From the NCBI GenBank assembly GCA_030432905.1, contig JAUILU010000002.1:386084-450083 (forward strand): a stretch of 64,000 nucleotides of DNA. The letters are read 5' to 3'. The stretch comes from Phycisphaerae bacterium (GTDB taxonomy: Bacteria; Planctomycetota; Phycisphaerae; Phycisphaerales; UBA1924). The stretch's first letter is position 1, and the number at the start of each line of letters is the position of its first letter. The translations under genes and the position numbers were made by a program. The notes under the pieces are model-generated. The model was given only the letters and a program-made list of their open reading frames with translations. It was not told the DNA's origin and searched no databases. Positions 35,728 through 44,640 of the stretch are shown piece after piece.

Positions 35728-36987
35728 ATGACACACACACGACGCGCCGCCGAGTGTTTCGCGTTGCTCGCGGTTCTATTGCTCGCGATTGTTACCCCGG
35801 TCTCCGCTCAGAACGATGAACCGGCGCAAGACGTCGTCAAGCTCACCGACGGCACTGAACGCACCGGCACGATCGTCAAAGAGCAGGACGGCTACGTCTG
35901 GATCGACACGGGGGAAGATGAGCCGATCTTTTTCTCACCAGAGAAGATCACTGAGATCATCTGGAACGACCCGCCTGCCGCCGGCCCCAAGAAGCACAAG
36001 CTTGAAGATGAGTACATCATCGAGCCGTGGGGACGCAAAGATCGCGTGACGCGCGCGGTTGTGCTCAGCGCCGAGGGCATGGTCGGCATGCAGATGAGCG
36101 ACAAGCCGTTGCGCGAAGCGATCCCGATGCTGCGTGAGGAAGGGATCGATCTTGTGGTGCTCAAGATCAAATCTGGGGGTGGGTACCCGCTCGAGATTCA
36201 GAATCTATCCGATGTGCTTCACTACGAGTACAAAGAAGACTTCGATCTTGTTGGCTGGGTTGATGTGTCGCTCTCTGCTGCTTCGACGGCGACCATGACC
36301 ATCGAGGAGCTGTACTTCGAGCCCAGCGGAAGATTGGGCTACATCCATTCGTGCTGGGGTGGTTCATGCCTCGGTGACAGCCATCCGGACGATGAAGTAG
36401 CAGCACGGCTGCGCGCGGTTGCGTCACGGGGCGGCGCGGACCCTCTTCTCGTTAGTGTCATGCACTCGCCTGCCGAGCTCTCGTACAGCATCGAAAGCAC
36501 GACCGGCAATGTGACGTTCTACGAAGATCTCACCGGCGAGCACGAGCTCTGCGACGGTTCAGAATTGGTGCTGCTGGACTCCGTACAAGCCGAGCATGTG
36601 GGCCTCAGCTCGGGAACAGCAAAGACACTCGATGAGTTGACTGTTATGCTCGAACAGAACCACGGCACAATCGAATGGATCGGCAAAGACATCGATGATT
36701 ACGACTACCCGGTCTGCAAAGCCGAACGGCATCAGATCCTCTACCGCAAGGAAGTGGACTTCCAGGACAGAAACTTCCGCGAGATCGTTGTGAAATACCA
36801 GATGGAACTCAACAACGCAATGGGCGTTGAGCCTGGAAAGCGAGGCGGGTTCCTCCGCAGGGCCGAGGGCTACCTCGCCCGCATCAAACGGATGATCAAG
36901 ATCAACTCCAACTTCGGCTTCCTCACGGTGAACGAGGAATGGATCCGCCAGCAGGAAGAAACCATCAGCGAACTCCGCAATGAGTAG
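35728..36987 (+). CDS. Secreted ClpP/S49-fold-like protein, third of three paralogues
   Basis: 419 residues. The signal peptide is ECFALLAVLLLAIVTPVSA, then Q. The module order matches the second paralogue: VVKLTDGTERTGTIVKEQDG, VVLSAEGMVGMQMSDKPLRE, VDLVVLKIKSGGGYPLE, VGWVDVSLSAASTATMTIEE. The Ser position holds (SLSAAST). The following segment has diverged (GYIHSCWGGSCLGDSHPDD, with two cysteines). The C-terminal 90 residues are close to identical to those of the second paralogue, also at the DNA level. This points to duplication followed by divergence or to conversion of the 3' end. Substrate unknown. Confidence 0.65.
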   Translation: MTHTRRAAECFALLAVLLLAIVTPVSAQNDEPAQDVVKLTDGTERTGTIVKEQDGYVWIDTGEDEPIFFSPEKITEIIWNDPPAAGPKKHKLEDEYIIEPWGRKDRVTRAVVLSAEGMVGMQMSDKPLREAIPMLREEGIDLVVLKIKSGGGYPLEIQNLSDVLHYEYKEDFDLVGWVDVSLSAASTATMTIEELYFEPSGRLGYIHSCWGGSCLGDSHPDDEVAARLRAVASRGGADPLLVSVMHSPAELSYSIESTTGNVTFYEDLTGEHELCDGSELVLLDSVQAEHVGLSSGTAKTLDELTVMLEQNHGTIEWIGKDIDDYDYPVCKAERHQILYRKEVDFQDRNFREIVVKYQMELNNAMGVEPGKRGGFLRRAEGYLARIKRMIKINSNFGFLTVNEEWIRQQEETISELRNE

Positions 36988-37047
36988 CCCTGCCGGTTTC
37001 GCCCGGCCGGTATACGATGCCCCAGACCTCACTATCTGGAGCACCCG

Positions 37048-38802
37048 ATGCCGACTGTCCCAACCGATTTCGTCTCCGCCGACCTCGACGCCACCGATTT
37101 CGCGGCGATCGAACCCATCTTCAAATCGCTCCTCGAACGCCCAGTCGTCACGAAGGAAGAACTCGAAACATGGCTCGTCGATCGCGGCGAGCTTGAGGCG
37201 TCCTGCTCCGAGGCGATGGCGCTCCTGTACATCGCGATGACCTGCAACACGGACGACGAAGAAGCATCGGGCGCGTACACAAAGTTCATCGAGGACGTGC
37301 CGCCCAAGATCAAACCGCTGGCGTTCGAGCTTGACAAAAGGCAGAAGCAGCTCGCCGAGCAGCTCGGCCTGAACGATGCGCGGTACGAGGTCATCAACCG
37401 CGACACCGCGGCGGACGTCGAGCTTTTCCGCGAAGAGAACATCCCGCTGGAAACCGAGATCGCCAAGCTCGATCAGGAGTACGACAAGATTTGCGGCGCG
37501 ATGACGGTCGAGTTCGACGGCCAAGAGAAAACGCTGCCGCAGATGGGCGTGTACCTTGAGAGCACCGATCGCGACGTCCGCGAGAAGTCATGGCGCGGCG
37601 TGACCGACCGCCGGCTGAAGGACGTTGACGCGATCAACGCGATCTACGACAAGATGATCACCAAGCGCGACACGCTCGCGTCCAACGCCGGCTTCGATTC
37701 GTACACCGGCTTCGCGTTCAAACTCCTCCATCGGTTCGACTACACGCCCGAGCACTGCTTCGCGTTCCACGAGGCGTGCGAGAAAGTTGTTGCGCCGTTT
37801 GCGCGCAAGATCGACGAGAAACGCAAGCAAAGCCTCGGTGTCGATGTGCTCCGCCCGTGGGACATGGCGGTCGACGAACTCGGGCGCGCACCGCTGACCC
37901 CGTTCGACGGTGGCGTGGATCTTGTCGCCAAAACGCAGGCCGCGTTCCGTTCACTCGACCCGAGGCTCGCGGACATGCTCGCCGAGCTCGGCGACGGCGC
38001 GGGGCGCGTGACCGCCGCGAATTCGAAGAACCCGCCCTCGCTCGATCTCGACAGCCGAAAGGGCAAAGCGCCGGGCGGCTACCAGTACATGCGTGACCGC
38101 TCGCGTGTGCCGTTCATCTTCATGAACGCTGCGGGCCTGCATCGTGATCTCGAAACGATGGTCCACGAAGCGGGCCACGCGTTCCACAGCATGCTCTGCG
38201 TGGACGAGCCGCTGCTTCACTACCGCGAGAGCCCGATCGAGTTCGCCGAGGTGGCGAGCATGTCGATGGAGCTGCTGACCATGCCGCACTGGGGCGCGCC
38301 CGGCTCGTTCTACGAAGGCAAGCCAGAGGACCACAACCGCGCGATGCGCCGACAGATCGAGTCGTCGATCACGCTTCTGCCCTGGATCGCGACCATCGAC
38401 GCGTTCCAGCACTGGGTCTACGCGAACCCGGCGCACACACGCGACCAGCGCACCGAGCAGTGGCTCGAGCTCGACCGCCGATTCGGAAGAGGGTTCAGCT
38501 GGGACGGCCTCGAAGCAGCGCGCGACAGCGGCTGGCAGAAACAGGGACACCTGTTCGGCAACCCGTTCTACTACATCGAGTACGGCATCGCGCAGCTTGG
38601 CGCACTCGGACTCTGGATCCGCTCGCTCGAAGAAGGCCCGGAGGTCGCCATCGACGCGTACATCAAGGCGCTCTCGCTCGGCGGCAGCAGACCGCTGCCC
38701 GAGCTGTTCGCCGCGGCGGGTCTTGAGTTCGACTTCGGCCCCGCGGTTGTCGAGCGCTTGGTCGCACGCGTCGAGTCCGAGCTGGCCAAGCTCCCCGAGT
38801 GA
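37048..38802 (+). CDS. M3 family oligoendopeptidase (PepF-like)
   Basis: 584 residues. Zinc motif VHEAGHAFHS with HEAGH at 373-377 and the third ligand Glu in SPIEFAEVASMSMELL about 25 residues later: the M3 thimet-oligopeptidase pattern. The protein is cytoplasmic and should cut short peptides. N-terminal helical half as in PepF. Its stop overlaps the start of the decarboxylase gene (GTGATG), so the two are translationally coupled. Confidence 0.88.
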   Translation: MPTVPTDFVSADLDATDFAAIEPIFKSLLERPVVTKEELETWLVDRGELEASCSEAMALLYIAMTCNTDDEEASGAYTKFIEDVPPKIKPLAFELDKRQKQLAEQLGLNDARYEVINRDTAADVELFREENIPLETEIAKLDQEYDKICGAMTVEFDGQEKTLPQMGVYLESTDRDVREKSWRGVTDRRLKDVDAINAIYDKMITKRDTLASNAGFDSYTGFAFKLLHRFDYTPEHCFAFHEACEKVVAPFARKIDEKRKQSLGVDVLRPWDMAVDELGRAPLTPFDGGVDLVAKTQAAFRSLDPRLADMLAELGDGAGRVTAANSKNPPSLDLDSRKGKAPGGYQYMRDRSRVPFIFMNAAGLHRDLETMVHEAGHAFHSMLCVDEPLLHYRESPIEFAEVASMSMELLTMPHWGAPGSFYEGKPEDHNRAMRRQIESSITLLPWIATIDAFQHWVYANPAHTRDQRTEQWLELDRRFGRGFSWDGLEAARDSGWQKQGHLFGNPFYYIEYGIAQLGALGLWIRSLEEGPEVAIDAYIKALSLGGSRPLPELFAAAGLEFDFGPAVVERLVARVESELAKLPE

Positions 38803-40316
38803 TGGATGACTCGAATGTAAACGAGCCGGGCCACATGTCGCCCGATGAGTTCCGTGACGAGGCCCGCCGCGCTGTTGATGTCGTCGCAGACTACATGCGC
38901 CGCGTCCAGTCCCTGCCCGCAAAGCCCGGGACAAAGCCTGGCGAGCTGCGAAGCCAGATCCCGCAGCTTGCAGCAGAAACACCGGGCGACAGCCAAGAGT
39001 GGGACCGCATCTTCGGCGACATCGACTCGCTCGTCGTTCCCAACATGATGCACTGGCAATCGCCCGATTTCTTCGGCTATTTCCCGTGCAACTCGACCGG
39101 GCCCGCGATCATCGGCGAACTCCTGAGCGCCGGTTTCGGCCAGCAGGGCATGCTCTGGCAGACCTCGCCCGCGTCAAACGAACTCGAACGCGCACTCATG
39201 GACCAGATGGCCCGCGCGCTCGGCCTGCCCGATACCTTCATCTCCGATTCCGACAACGGCGGCGGCTGCATCCAATCAACCGCGAGCGAAGCCACACTCA
39301 CCGCGATGGTCGCCGGCCGGCGCCGGATCGCTGACCTCGGCGGCGACTTCCACAAAGCAACCGTCTACGCATCGACGCAGACACACAGTTCGTTCATCAA
39401 AGCCGCGCTCATCGCTGGGCTGGCGGCGACGGTCGAAGACACGAGCCGCGTCCGCATGATCGGCACTGACTGTGCGCTCGCGATGGATCCGGCCAAGCTT
39501 GAAGAAGCGATCCGCAACGACATGGCCGAGGGCTTTGCGCCAGCGATGGTCTGTGTCACGCTGGGCACCACGGGCACGACCGCGATCGACCCGCTCGCCG
39601 AGGTTGCGCGCGTGCTCAAAGAAACCGGGGCAGCCGCCGCGGGCTGCTGGCTGCACGTCGACGCGGCGCACGCGGGCGCGATGCTCGTGTGCCCCGAGCA
39701 CCGGGCGATGATGGCGGGCATCGAGGCCGCCGACTCGCTCTGCTTCAACCCGCACAAGTGGCTGCTGGTGAACTTCGACTGCGACCTGTTCTGGACGAGC
39801 GACCGCCGGGCGCTGACTACGAGCATGTCGGTCACGCCTGAGTACCTGCGCAACAGCGCGACGGACACGGGCGAGGTGTTCGACTACCGCGACTGGGGCG
39901 TGCCGCTGGGCCGGAAGTTCCGCGCACTCAAGCTCTGGCTCGTGCTGCGCCACTACGGGCTCGAAGGCCTGCGCGCCCACGTCCGCCAGCACATCGCCTA
40001 CGCAGTGGTGTTCGAAGAACTCGTCAAAGCCGACGATCGGTTCGAGGTGCTAACACCCAGGACGATGAACCTGGTGTGCATCGCGCTCAAAGCGGGAGAT
40101 GACGCGACACGCCTGCTCATGGAATCGGTCAACCGCCAAGGCCCGGCATTCCTGACGCACACCTCGGTCCCGCTCGCCGGGGGCGACCGGTACGCGATCC
40201 GCGTCTCAATCGGCGCGACCACCACCAAGGAAAGCCACGTCCGTTCGCTGTTCGCGGCGCTCGCGTCGAATGCAGACGCCGCCATCGATCGAGCGGCAAC
40301 CGGCGAGCAGGGATAA
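38802..40316 (+). CDS. PLP-dependent group II decarboxylase (aromatic-L-amino-acid decarboxylase-like)
   Basis: 504 residues. The PLP lysine is K319 in FNPHKWLLVNFDCD, with HVDAAHAGAML (Asp for the pyridine nitrogen) and SEATLTAMVAGR upstream. HWQSPDFFGYFPCNST near residue 85 is a hallmark of aromatic/tyrosine/tryptophan decarboxylases. Substrate choice among aromatic amino acids cannot be fixed here. The start is ATG 38802 or GTG 38799; both overlap the peptidase stop. The coupling to a peptidase suggests use of amino acids freed from peptides. Confidence 0.87.
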   Translation: MDDSNVNEPGHMSPDEFRDEARRAVDVVADYMRRVQSLPAKPGTKPGELRSQIPQLAAETPGDSQEWDRIFGDIDSLVVPNMMHWQSPDFFGYFPCNSTGPAIIGELLSAGFGQQGMLWQTSPASNELERALMDQMARALGLPDTFISDSDNGGGCIQSTASEATLTAMVAGRRRIADLGGDFHKATVYASTQTHSSFIKAALIAGLAATVEDTSRVRMIGTDCALAMDPAKLEEAIRNDMAEGFAPAMVCVTLGTTGTTAIDPLAEVARVLKETGAAAAGCWLHVDAAHAGAMLVCPEHRAMMAGIEAADSLCFNPHKWLLVNFDCDLFWTSDRRALTTSMSVTPEYLRNSATDTGEVFDYRDWGVPLGRKFRALKLWLVLRHYGLEGLRAHVRQHIAYAVVFEELVKADDRFEVLTPRTMNLVCIALKAGDDATRLLMESVNRQGPAFLTHTSVPLAGGDRYAIRVSIGATTTKESHVRSLFAALASNADAAIDRAATGEQG

Positions 40317-40326
40317 GCTGCTACAC

Positions 40327-40950
40327 ATGATCACGCGACTTGTCATCCTGATCTCGTGCTTCACGCTCGCCGTCGGCTGCTCCTCGCGTCCGACGAGCAC
40401 GAGCAGCCGGTTCGATGTCGATGCGGGCCGGTACGCCGAGGCGTTCGACCACACACGCGAAGAGCTGGGCGATCTCGGTTTCAAGCTCGACCGGATCGAC
40501 GCCCGCGCCGGGGTGCTGACGACCAAGCCTTTGTCATCGGGCGGGCTGGCGACGCCTTGGGACCGCCAGCAGACGAGCCTCAAGTCAGAGGTCGCCGACC
40601 TTGCGCACCCGCAGCAGCGCGTCGTGCGCGTCACGTTTGTGCCCGCCTCCACGATCGACCGCTTGCCAAGCGACGAGGCCGGCTCGCAGATCTCGGGCGA
40701 CCCGCAGCCCGAACCGATGACCGAGCTCGCGCAGAACGAGCCATTGGTCGGCATTGTTGAGGTGACGATCGAGCGTCTGTACAGGCCCTACTGGAGGCCG
40801 TCGGCGGTCAGCGTCTCAAGCTCGAGCTACACGCGTGACCCGTCGCTGCGCGCTCGGGGCATGTCGCGTTCGTTCTCGGTGGTGACACAGCGGGACCACG
40901 CGCTCGAGGCGAAACTCGCAAGCCGCGTCTGGCGCGAACTTCAGAAGTGA
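40327..40950 (+). CDS. Lipoprotein of unknown function
   Basis: 207 residues from ATG 40327. The signal ITRLVILISCFTLAVGC ends in a lipobox-like AVGC. The mature part has FDVDAGRYAEAFDHTREELG, RVVRVTFVPAS and VGIVEVTIERLYRPYW, a two-layer alpha/beta pattern without catalytic motifs. It is 10 bases after the decarboxylase gene, possibly in the same transcript, and convergent with the LuxR-type regulator. Confidence 0.6.
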   Translation: MITRLVILISCFTLAVGCSSRPTSTSSRFDVDAGRYAEAFDHTREELGDLGFKLDRIDARAGVLTTKPLSSGGLATPWDRQQTSLKSEVADLAHPQQRVVRVTFVPASTIDRLPSDEAGSQISGDPQPEPMTELAQNEPLVGIVEVTIERLYRPYWRPSAVSVSSSSYTRDPSLRARGMSRSFSVVTQRDHALEAKLASRVWRELQK

Positions 40951-40969
40951 ATCTAGAACGATCGGCGGA

Positions 40970-41926
40970 TCAGTCCTGACGCTGCGCGTCGGTGCGTGCG
41001 CCCAGCGGCTTGGACTCGATCGTGCCCTCTGCGGGTGCTTTCTCGCCGAGCTTCGGCTCGATCGTGGTCGCGACCTGCTGATGGGTCTCCGGGTCGATCG
41101 TTGTATGACCGAGCGCCCGGGCAACAAGCTCGCCCCGGCTCGACGCGTTGAGCTTGCGGTGCAGGCTCTTGACGTGGTCGTGTACCGTGTGCGGGCTTCG
41201 GCCGAGGTCGTCTGCGATCTGGCGGACGCTCTTGCCGAACGTGAGCTGTTCGAGGACAACCTGCTCGCGCTGGGTGAGCCACTTGGTGGGTCCGCTCGAA
41301 CCATCGCCGAGGGCGAGGATCGCGCGCCGTGCGAGCACGGGGAGGACCGCTGCCATCGCGTGCGTGTGCGAGGGTGTGAGCCTGATGCCCTGACCGAGCG
41401 GCGCGACCTGCGCGATCATGACCCTGCCGTCGTCCGGGTTGCCGAGTCCGAGGATGCCGACGAGGATGTCGGAGGACTCGAGGCCGTGCCAGAGGCGCGG
41501 GATGTCGCCGCGTGTGACGGTCTCGCCGCCGGGCAACTCGGTGAGCCTGCCGACGGTGGGAGTGTTTCGTGTGCTCAGCGGCACGCGGACGCCGACCCTG
41601 CGGAACCTCGCGGCTCTGACGCGGAGCGTGGCAAGACGCGGGTCTTCGCCGCGGTGCTCGCTGCCGGCGCGATGAATGGGCCTGGCGCGGGCCACGCCTG
41701 CGCGGGCAGCGACGCCTGAGACTTCCTGATTCGAGAGATCGCCCGTCGGCGAGAGGGTGCCGATGGTCAGCGTCGCCAGCGCCGGCTCAGCCAGCCCGGC
41801 AAGACACCAAGCCGCACGGTCGCACCATTCGAGGGTGGCGACGGCAGGGAGTTCGACAATCGACTCGGCGGTGGTGGCGAGCGAAGCCATGACTGCGTCG
41901 AATGTGTTGTGTCGATCAGTGTCCAT
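40970..41926 (-). CDS. LuxR-type helix-turn-helix transcriptional regulator
   Basis: 318 residues from ATG 41926, chosen for AAAGGAG 6 bases upstream. The C-terminal part carries a GerE/LuxR DNA-binding domain: LTQREQVVLEQLTFGKSVRQ, then IADDLGRSPHTVHDHVKSLH and RKLNASSRGELV. The N-terminal 200 residues form an unrecognised sensor part with no receiver Asp pattern or HSL-binding signature. An acidic, Pro-rich tail follows the helix-turn-helix. It is divergent from the mutase gene at 42224, with 297 bases between, and may control it or itself. Confidence 0.78.
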   Translation of the reverse strand: MDTDRHNTFDAVMASLATTAESIVELPAVATLEWCDRAAWCLAGLAEPALATLTIGTLSPTGDLSNQEVSGVAARAGVARARPIHRAGSEHRGEDPRLATLRVRAARFRRVGVRVPLSTRNTPTVGRLTELPGGETVTRGDIPRLWHGLESSDILVGILGLGNPDDGRVMIAQVAPLGQGIRLTPSHTHAMAAVLPVLARRAILALGDGSSGPTKWLTQREQVVLEQLTFGKSVRQIADDLGRSPHTVHDHVKSLHRKLNASSRGELVARALGHTTIDPETHQQVATTIEPKLGEKAPAEGTIESKPLGARTDAQRQD

Positions 41927-42223
41927 CGGAAACTCCTTTAGGGCGGAGAACACATCCCTCACGCGATTCGATTTCCCGGCATATCAACCCGCACTGCAGG
42001 ATTGTACCGGACCTCGGCGTTTTTGCTTACGCAAATCCACCTTGAACAGGTCGGATTGGCCTACACCGATAAAATAGGTAATAACATCCCCGAATACTAG
42101 CCTAAACGGGTGGTAAGTCGATATTTACATGCTTTGTTTGCACCGTGTCTTGGGGAACCGGCTCTCGGCGCTCCCTCTGGGCTGTGTCCTTCTAGTATTG
42201 CCCACCCCACTTTGGAGCCGTGC
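41927..42223. other. Intergenic region between LuxR-type regulator and UDP-galactopyranose mutase genes
   Basis: 297 bases, no gene. It must hold both divergent promoters. It is AT-richer than its flanks and contains a short inverted repeat TTTGC-TTAC-GCAAA (42022-42035) and TAAAAT (42070-42075), a possible -10 whose best -35 (TTGAAC 42042-42047) is 22 bases away, too far for a standard promoter. Confidence 0.35.
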
Positions 42224-43792
42224 ATGCAGCCGAGCCAATCTGTTTCTACTGGCAAGACCGCGATCCTCGTCATCGGAGCCGGGCCGACCGGGCTTGGCGC
42301 CGGGTATCGGCTCAGCCAACTCGGCAAGACCGACTTCGCGGTGTGCGAGGCTTCGGGCACAATCGGCGGCCTGGCAAGAAGTTACACCGACGACAACGGC
42401 TTCACCTGGGACGTGGGGGGCCACGTCCTCTTTAGCCACTACGCCGAGTACGACCGGATCTTCGAAGAGCTCATGCAGGGCGAGTACACGCTCAATGAGC
42501 GCGAAAGCTGGGTGCGGATGATGGGCACCTGGGTGCCGTACCCCTTCCAGAACAACCTCCGCTACCTGCCCGAGGCCGATGCGAAGGCGTGCATCGACGG
42601 GCTGATCGACGCGCAGACCAATTCCAAGGGAGCCGCCGGCGCGACCAACTTCGGCGAATTCATCGACAACGTGTTCGGCGAGGGCATCGCGTCACGGTTC
42701 ATGCGCCCGTACAACTTCAAGGTCTGGGCGTACGAGCCGGAGAAGATGAACAAGATCTGGATCGGCGAACGCGTCGCGGTCATCGACTGGCAGCGCGCCA
42801 AGCGCAACGTCGACGAGGGCAAGGACGACTTCGGCTGGGGACCAAACAATCGCTTCAAGTACCCGCTCGGCGGCACCGGAGATTTCTACAAACGCTTCGA
42901 GCCCGTGCTCGGCGACAACCTCAAACTCAACACAAAGCTCGTATCGATCGACGCCGAGCGCAAGATCGCGACGTTCGAGAACGAGCAGGGCGAGCGCACC
43001 GAGCAGGAATTCGGCTCGCTCATCAGCACGATGCCGCTCGACAAACTGGTGTGCGATGTGATCGACGGCGCGCCCGCGGACGTCCGTAAAGCCGCGTCAC
43101 GCCTCGTGCACTCGGGCGGCTTCATGGTGGGCGTGGGCATCAAACGCCCGTGCCCATCGACCAAGAGCTGGATGTACTTCCCAGAGAGCAACTGCCCGTT
43201 CTACCGGGTGACGTACCTATCCAACTACTCGCCCAACATGACGCCAGATCCTAAGACGCACTACTCGCTCCTGTGCGAGACAAGCTTCAGCCCCGACAAG
43301 CCAGAGGACGAGGCGACCATCCTCGAGCGCACGATCTCGGGCCTTGAAAACGCGGGTCTTCTTGAGCCGGGCGAGCGAGAGGACATCGTGTCCACGTGGG
43401 TCATGAAGGTGGGCTACAGCTACCCGACGCCGAGCGTCGAGCGCGACGAGATCCTCGCCAAGGTCATCCCCTGGCTCGAGGACCGGGGCATCTACAGCCG
43501 GGGCCGATTCGGCATGTGGAAGTACGAGGTGTCAAACACCGATCACTCGGTCATGCAGGGCATCGAGGTGGTGGACCGCATCCTCGAAGGCAAACCCGAG
43601 CAGACCATCGGCATCGTCTACAGCGTCACCGAAGACGGCAGGACCGCCGCCAACCACGAACGCTCGGCGCTCGCGGGCTCTGGCGAGAAACGCATCGGCG
43701 CGCAGATCGAATCCAAAGACGTCACACAGGCGGGCGATCTGAAGGAAGCGACGATGAGCGAAGAAGAGCTGGGCGTGACGGACAGGTCGTAA
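42224..43792 (+). CDS. glf: UDP-galactopyranose mutase, eukaryote-like type
   Basis: 522 residues from ATG 42224 (TGGAG 6 bases upstream). FAD loop VIGAGPTGLGAGYRL; then DVGGHVLFSHYAEYD, WVPYPFQNNLRYLP, MRPYNFKVWAYEPEKMNKIW, YFPESNCPFYRVTYLSNYSP, YPTPSVERDEILAKVIPWL and SRGRFGMWKYEVSNTDHSVM. These blocks match the fungal (Aspergillus) enzyme in order and wording, including the GGH loop and the C-terminal SRGRFG Arg; bacterial Glf is shorter and differs in these blocks. It makes UDP-galactofuranose for surface glycans. A general amine-oxidase annotation is a fallback. No glycan genes sit beside it. Confidence 0.82.
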   Translation: MQPSQSVSTGKTAILVIGAGPTGLGAGYRLSQLGKTDFAVCEASGTIGGLARSYTDDNGFTWDVGGHVLFSHYAEYDRIFEELMQGEYTLNERESWVRMMGTWVPYPFQNNLRYLPEADAKACIDGLIDAQTNSKGAAGATNFGEFIDNVFGEGIASRFMRPYNFKVWAYEPEKMNKIWIGERVAVIDWQRAKRNVDEGKDDFGWGPNNRFKYPLGGTGDFYKRFEPVLGDNLKLNTKLVSIDAERKIATFENEQGERTEQEFGSLISTMPLDKLVCDVIDGAPADVRKAASRLVHSGGFMVGVGIKRPCPSTKSWMYFPESNCPFYRVTYLSNYSPNMTPDPKTHYSLLCETSFSPDKPEDEATILERTISGLENAGLLEPGEREDIVSTWVMKVGYSYPTPSVERDEILAKVIPWLEDRGIYSRGRFGMWKYEVSNTDHSVMQGIEVVDRILEGKPEQTIGIVYSVTEDGRTAANHERSALAGSGEKRIGAQIESKDVTQAGDLKEATMSEEELGVTDRS

Positions 43793-43795
43793 CGC

Positions 43796-44443
43796 TTAGC
43801 CGCCCTGATCGTGTTCTTGTTCTTCGATGCCCTTGCGCAGGCGCTGGCGGAGCTGCTGGCGACCGATCTCTTTGAGCGAGTCGATGGCTTCCTGGTAGCC
43901 GTCGGGCATGGGCGCTCGGCTTGAGAGCAGCCGGATGCCCGCGTTGGCGTCGCCCTGGTACGCCTTGCTGAACGCGAGCAGGATCTCGTGGTTGGGGTAG
44001 GTGATCCAGTAGGTCTCGCGCTGCCAGCGTTTGGGACCGGCGAGGATGAGCGAGCCGATCACCTGAAAGTCCTGCCGTTCATAAGCGGCATACGACGAGT
44101 TGTACGCCAGCCGACCGATCCGCCTCCAGAACAGCTCGAACTCGGCGCTCTTGGGCAGCTTGTCCTCGATCTGCACCGCGAAATCCAGCACCGCCCCGGC
44201 GAACGCCACCGAATCGACGTGGCCCGATTCGAGCATCTCCTCGGCGCGGATGAGCGAGCTCTCGAACGTGATCTTGCCCGCGTCGAAATCGGTCTTGAGG
44301 CTGGCGGCGGTGGTCGCCCGGGTCGAGGTCGGGACAGCCGCCACGATCGCGTCGAGCCGGTCCTGCTCGTTCTCGCAGCCGAGCGTCAAAGCGCCCAGTG
44401 TGACAGCGAGAACCATCGAAATGAGCTGCGTGAAGCGGTTCAT
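43796..44443 (-). CDS. Lipoprotein of unknown function
   Basis: 215 residues. The signal RFTQLISMVLAVTLGALTLG ends at LTLGC, a clear lipobox. The mature part is mainly helical (SSLIRAEEMLESGHVDSVAF; EFELFWRRIGRLAYNSSY), with a basic helical end. Convergent with the mutase gene, 3 bases apart. Confidence 0.6.
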   Translation of the reverse strand: MNRFTQLISMVLAVTLGALTLGCENEQDRLDAIVAAVPTSTRATTAASLKTDFDAGKITFESSLIRAEEMLESGHVDSVAFAGAVLDFAVQIEDKLPKSAEFELFWRRIGRLAYNSSYAAYERQDFQVIGSLILAGPKRWQRETYWITYPNHEILLAFSKAYQGDANAGIRLLSSRAPMPDGYQEAIDSLKEIGRQQLRQRLRKGIEEQEHDQGG

Positions 44444-44640
44444 GGTCCGTGTTATAGGTCCCCGCGGGCCGGGTCAGATCCGAGGCGAAGCGCCCGAATA
44501 GGTGTGTTCCATGATTCTTGGCTGATTTGGAGGGAATCTGTCGGTTGTGACGATCGGAAAGGTGGTCGCACCCCCGATCAGGCGCATGTTAAGAGTGTCT
44601 GACTCGTGGGAACGGGGTGTGCCGTGGGGGCCGCCGCGTT

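Noticed and set aside
34401-35738. 445-codon frame opposite the second ClpP-like gene
   Set aside because: Mirror of the gene; no ribosome site and no recognisable fold, while the plus strand has signal peptide and conserved paralogue.
42042-42075. TTGAAC...TAAAAT as a sigma-70 promoter for the mutase gene
   Set aside because: Spacing is 22 bases, beyond the usual 16-18.
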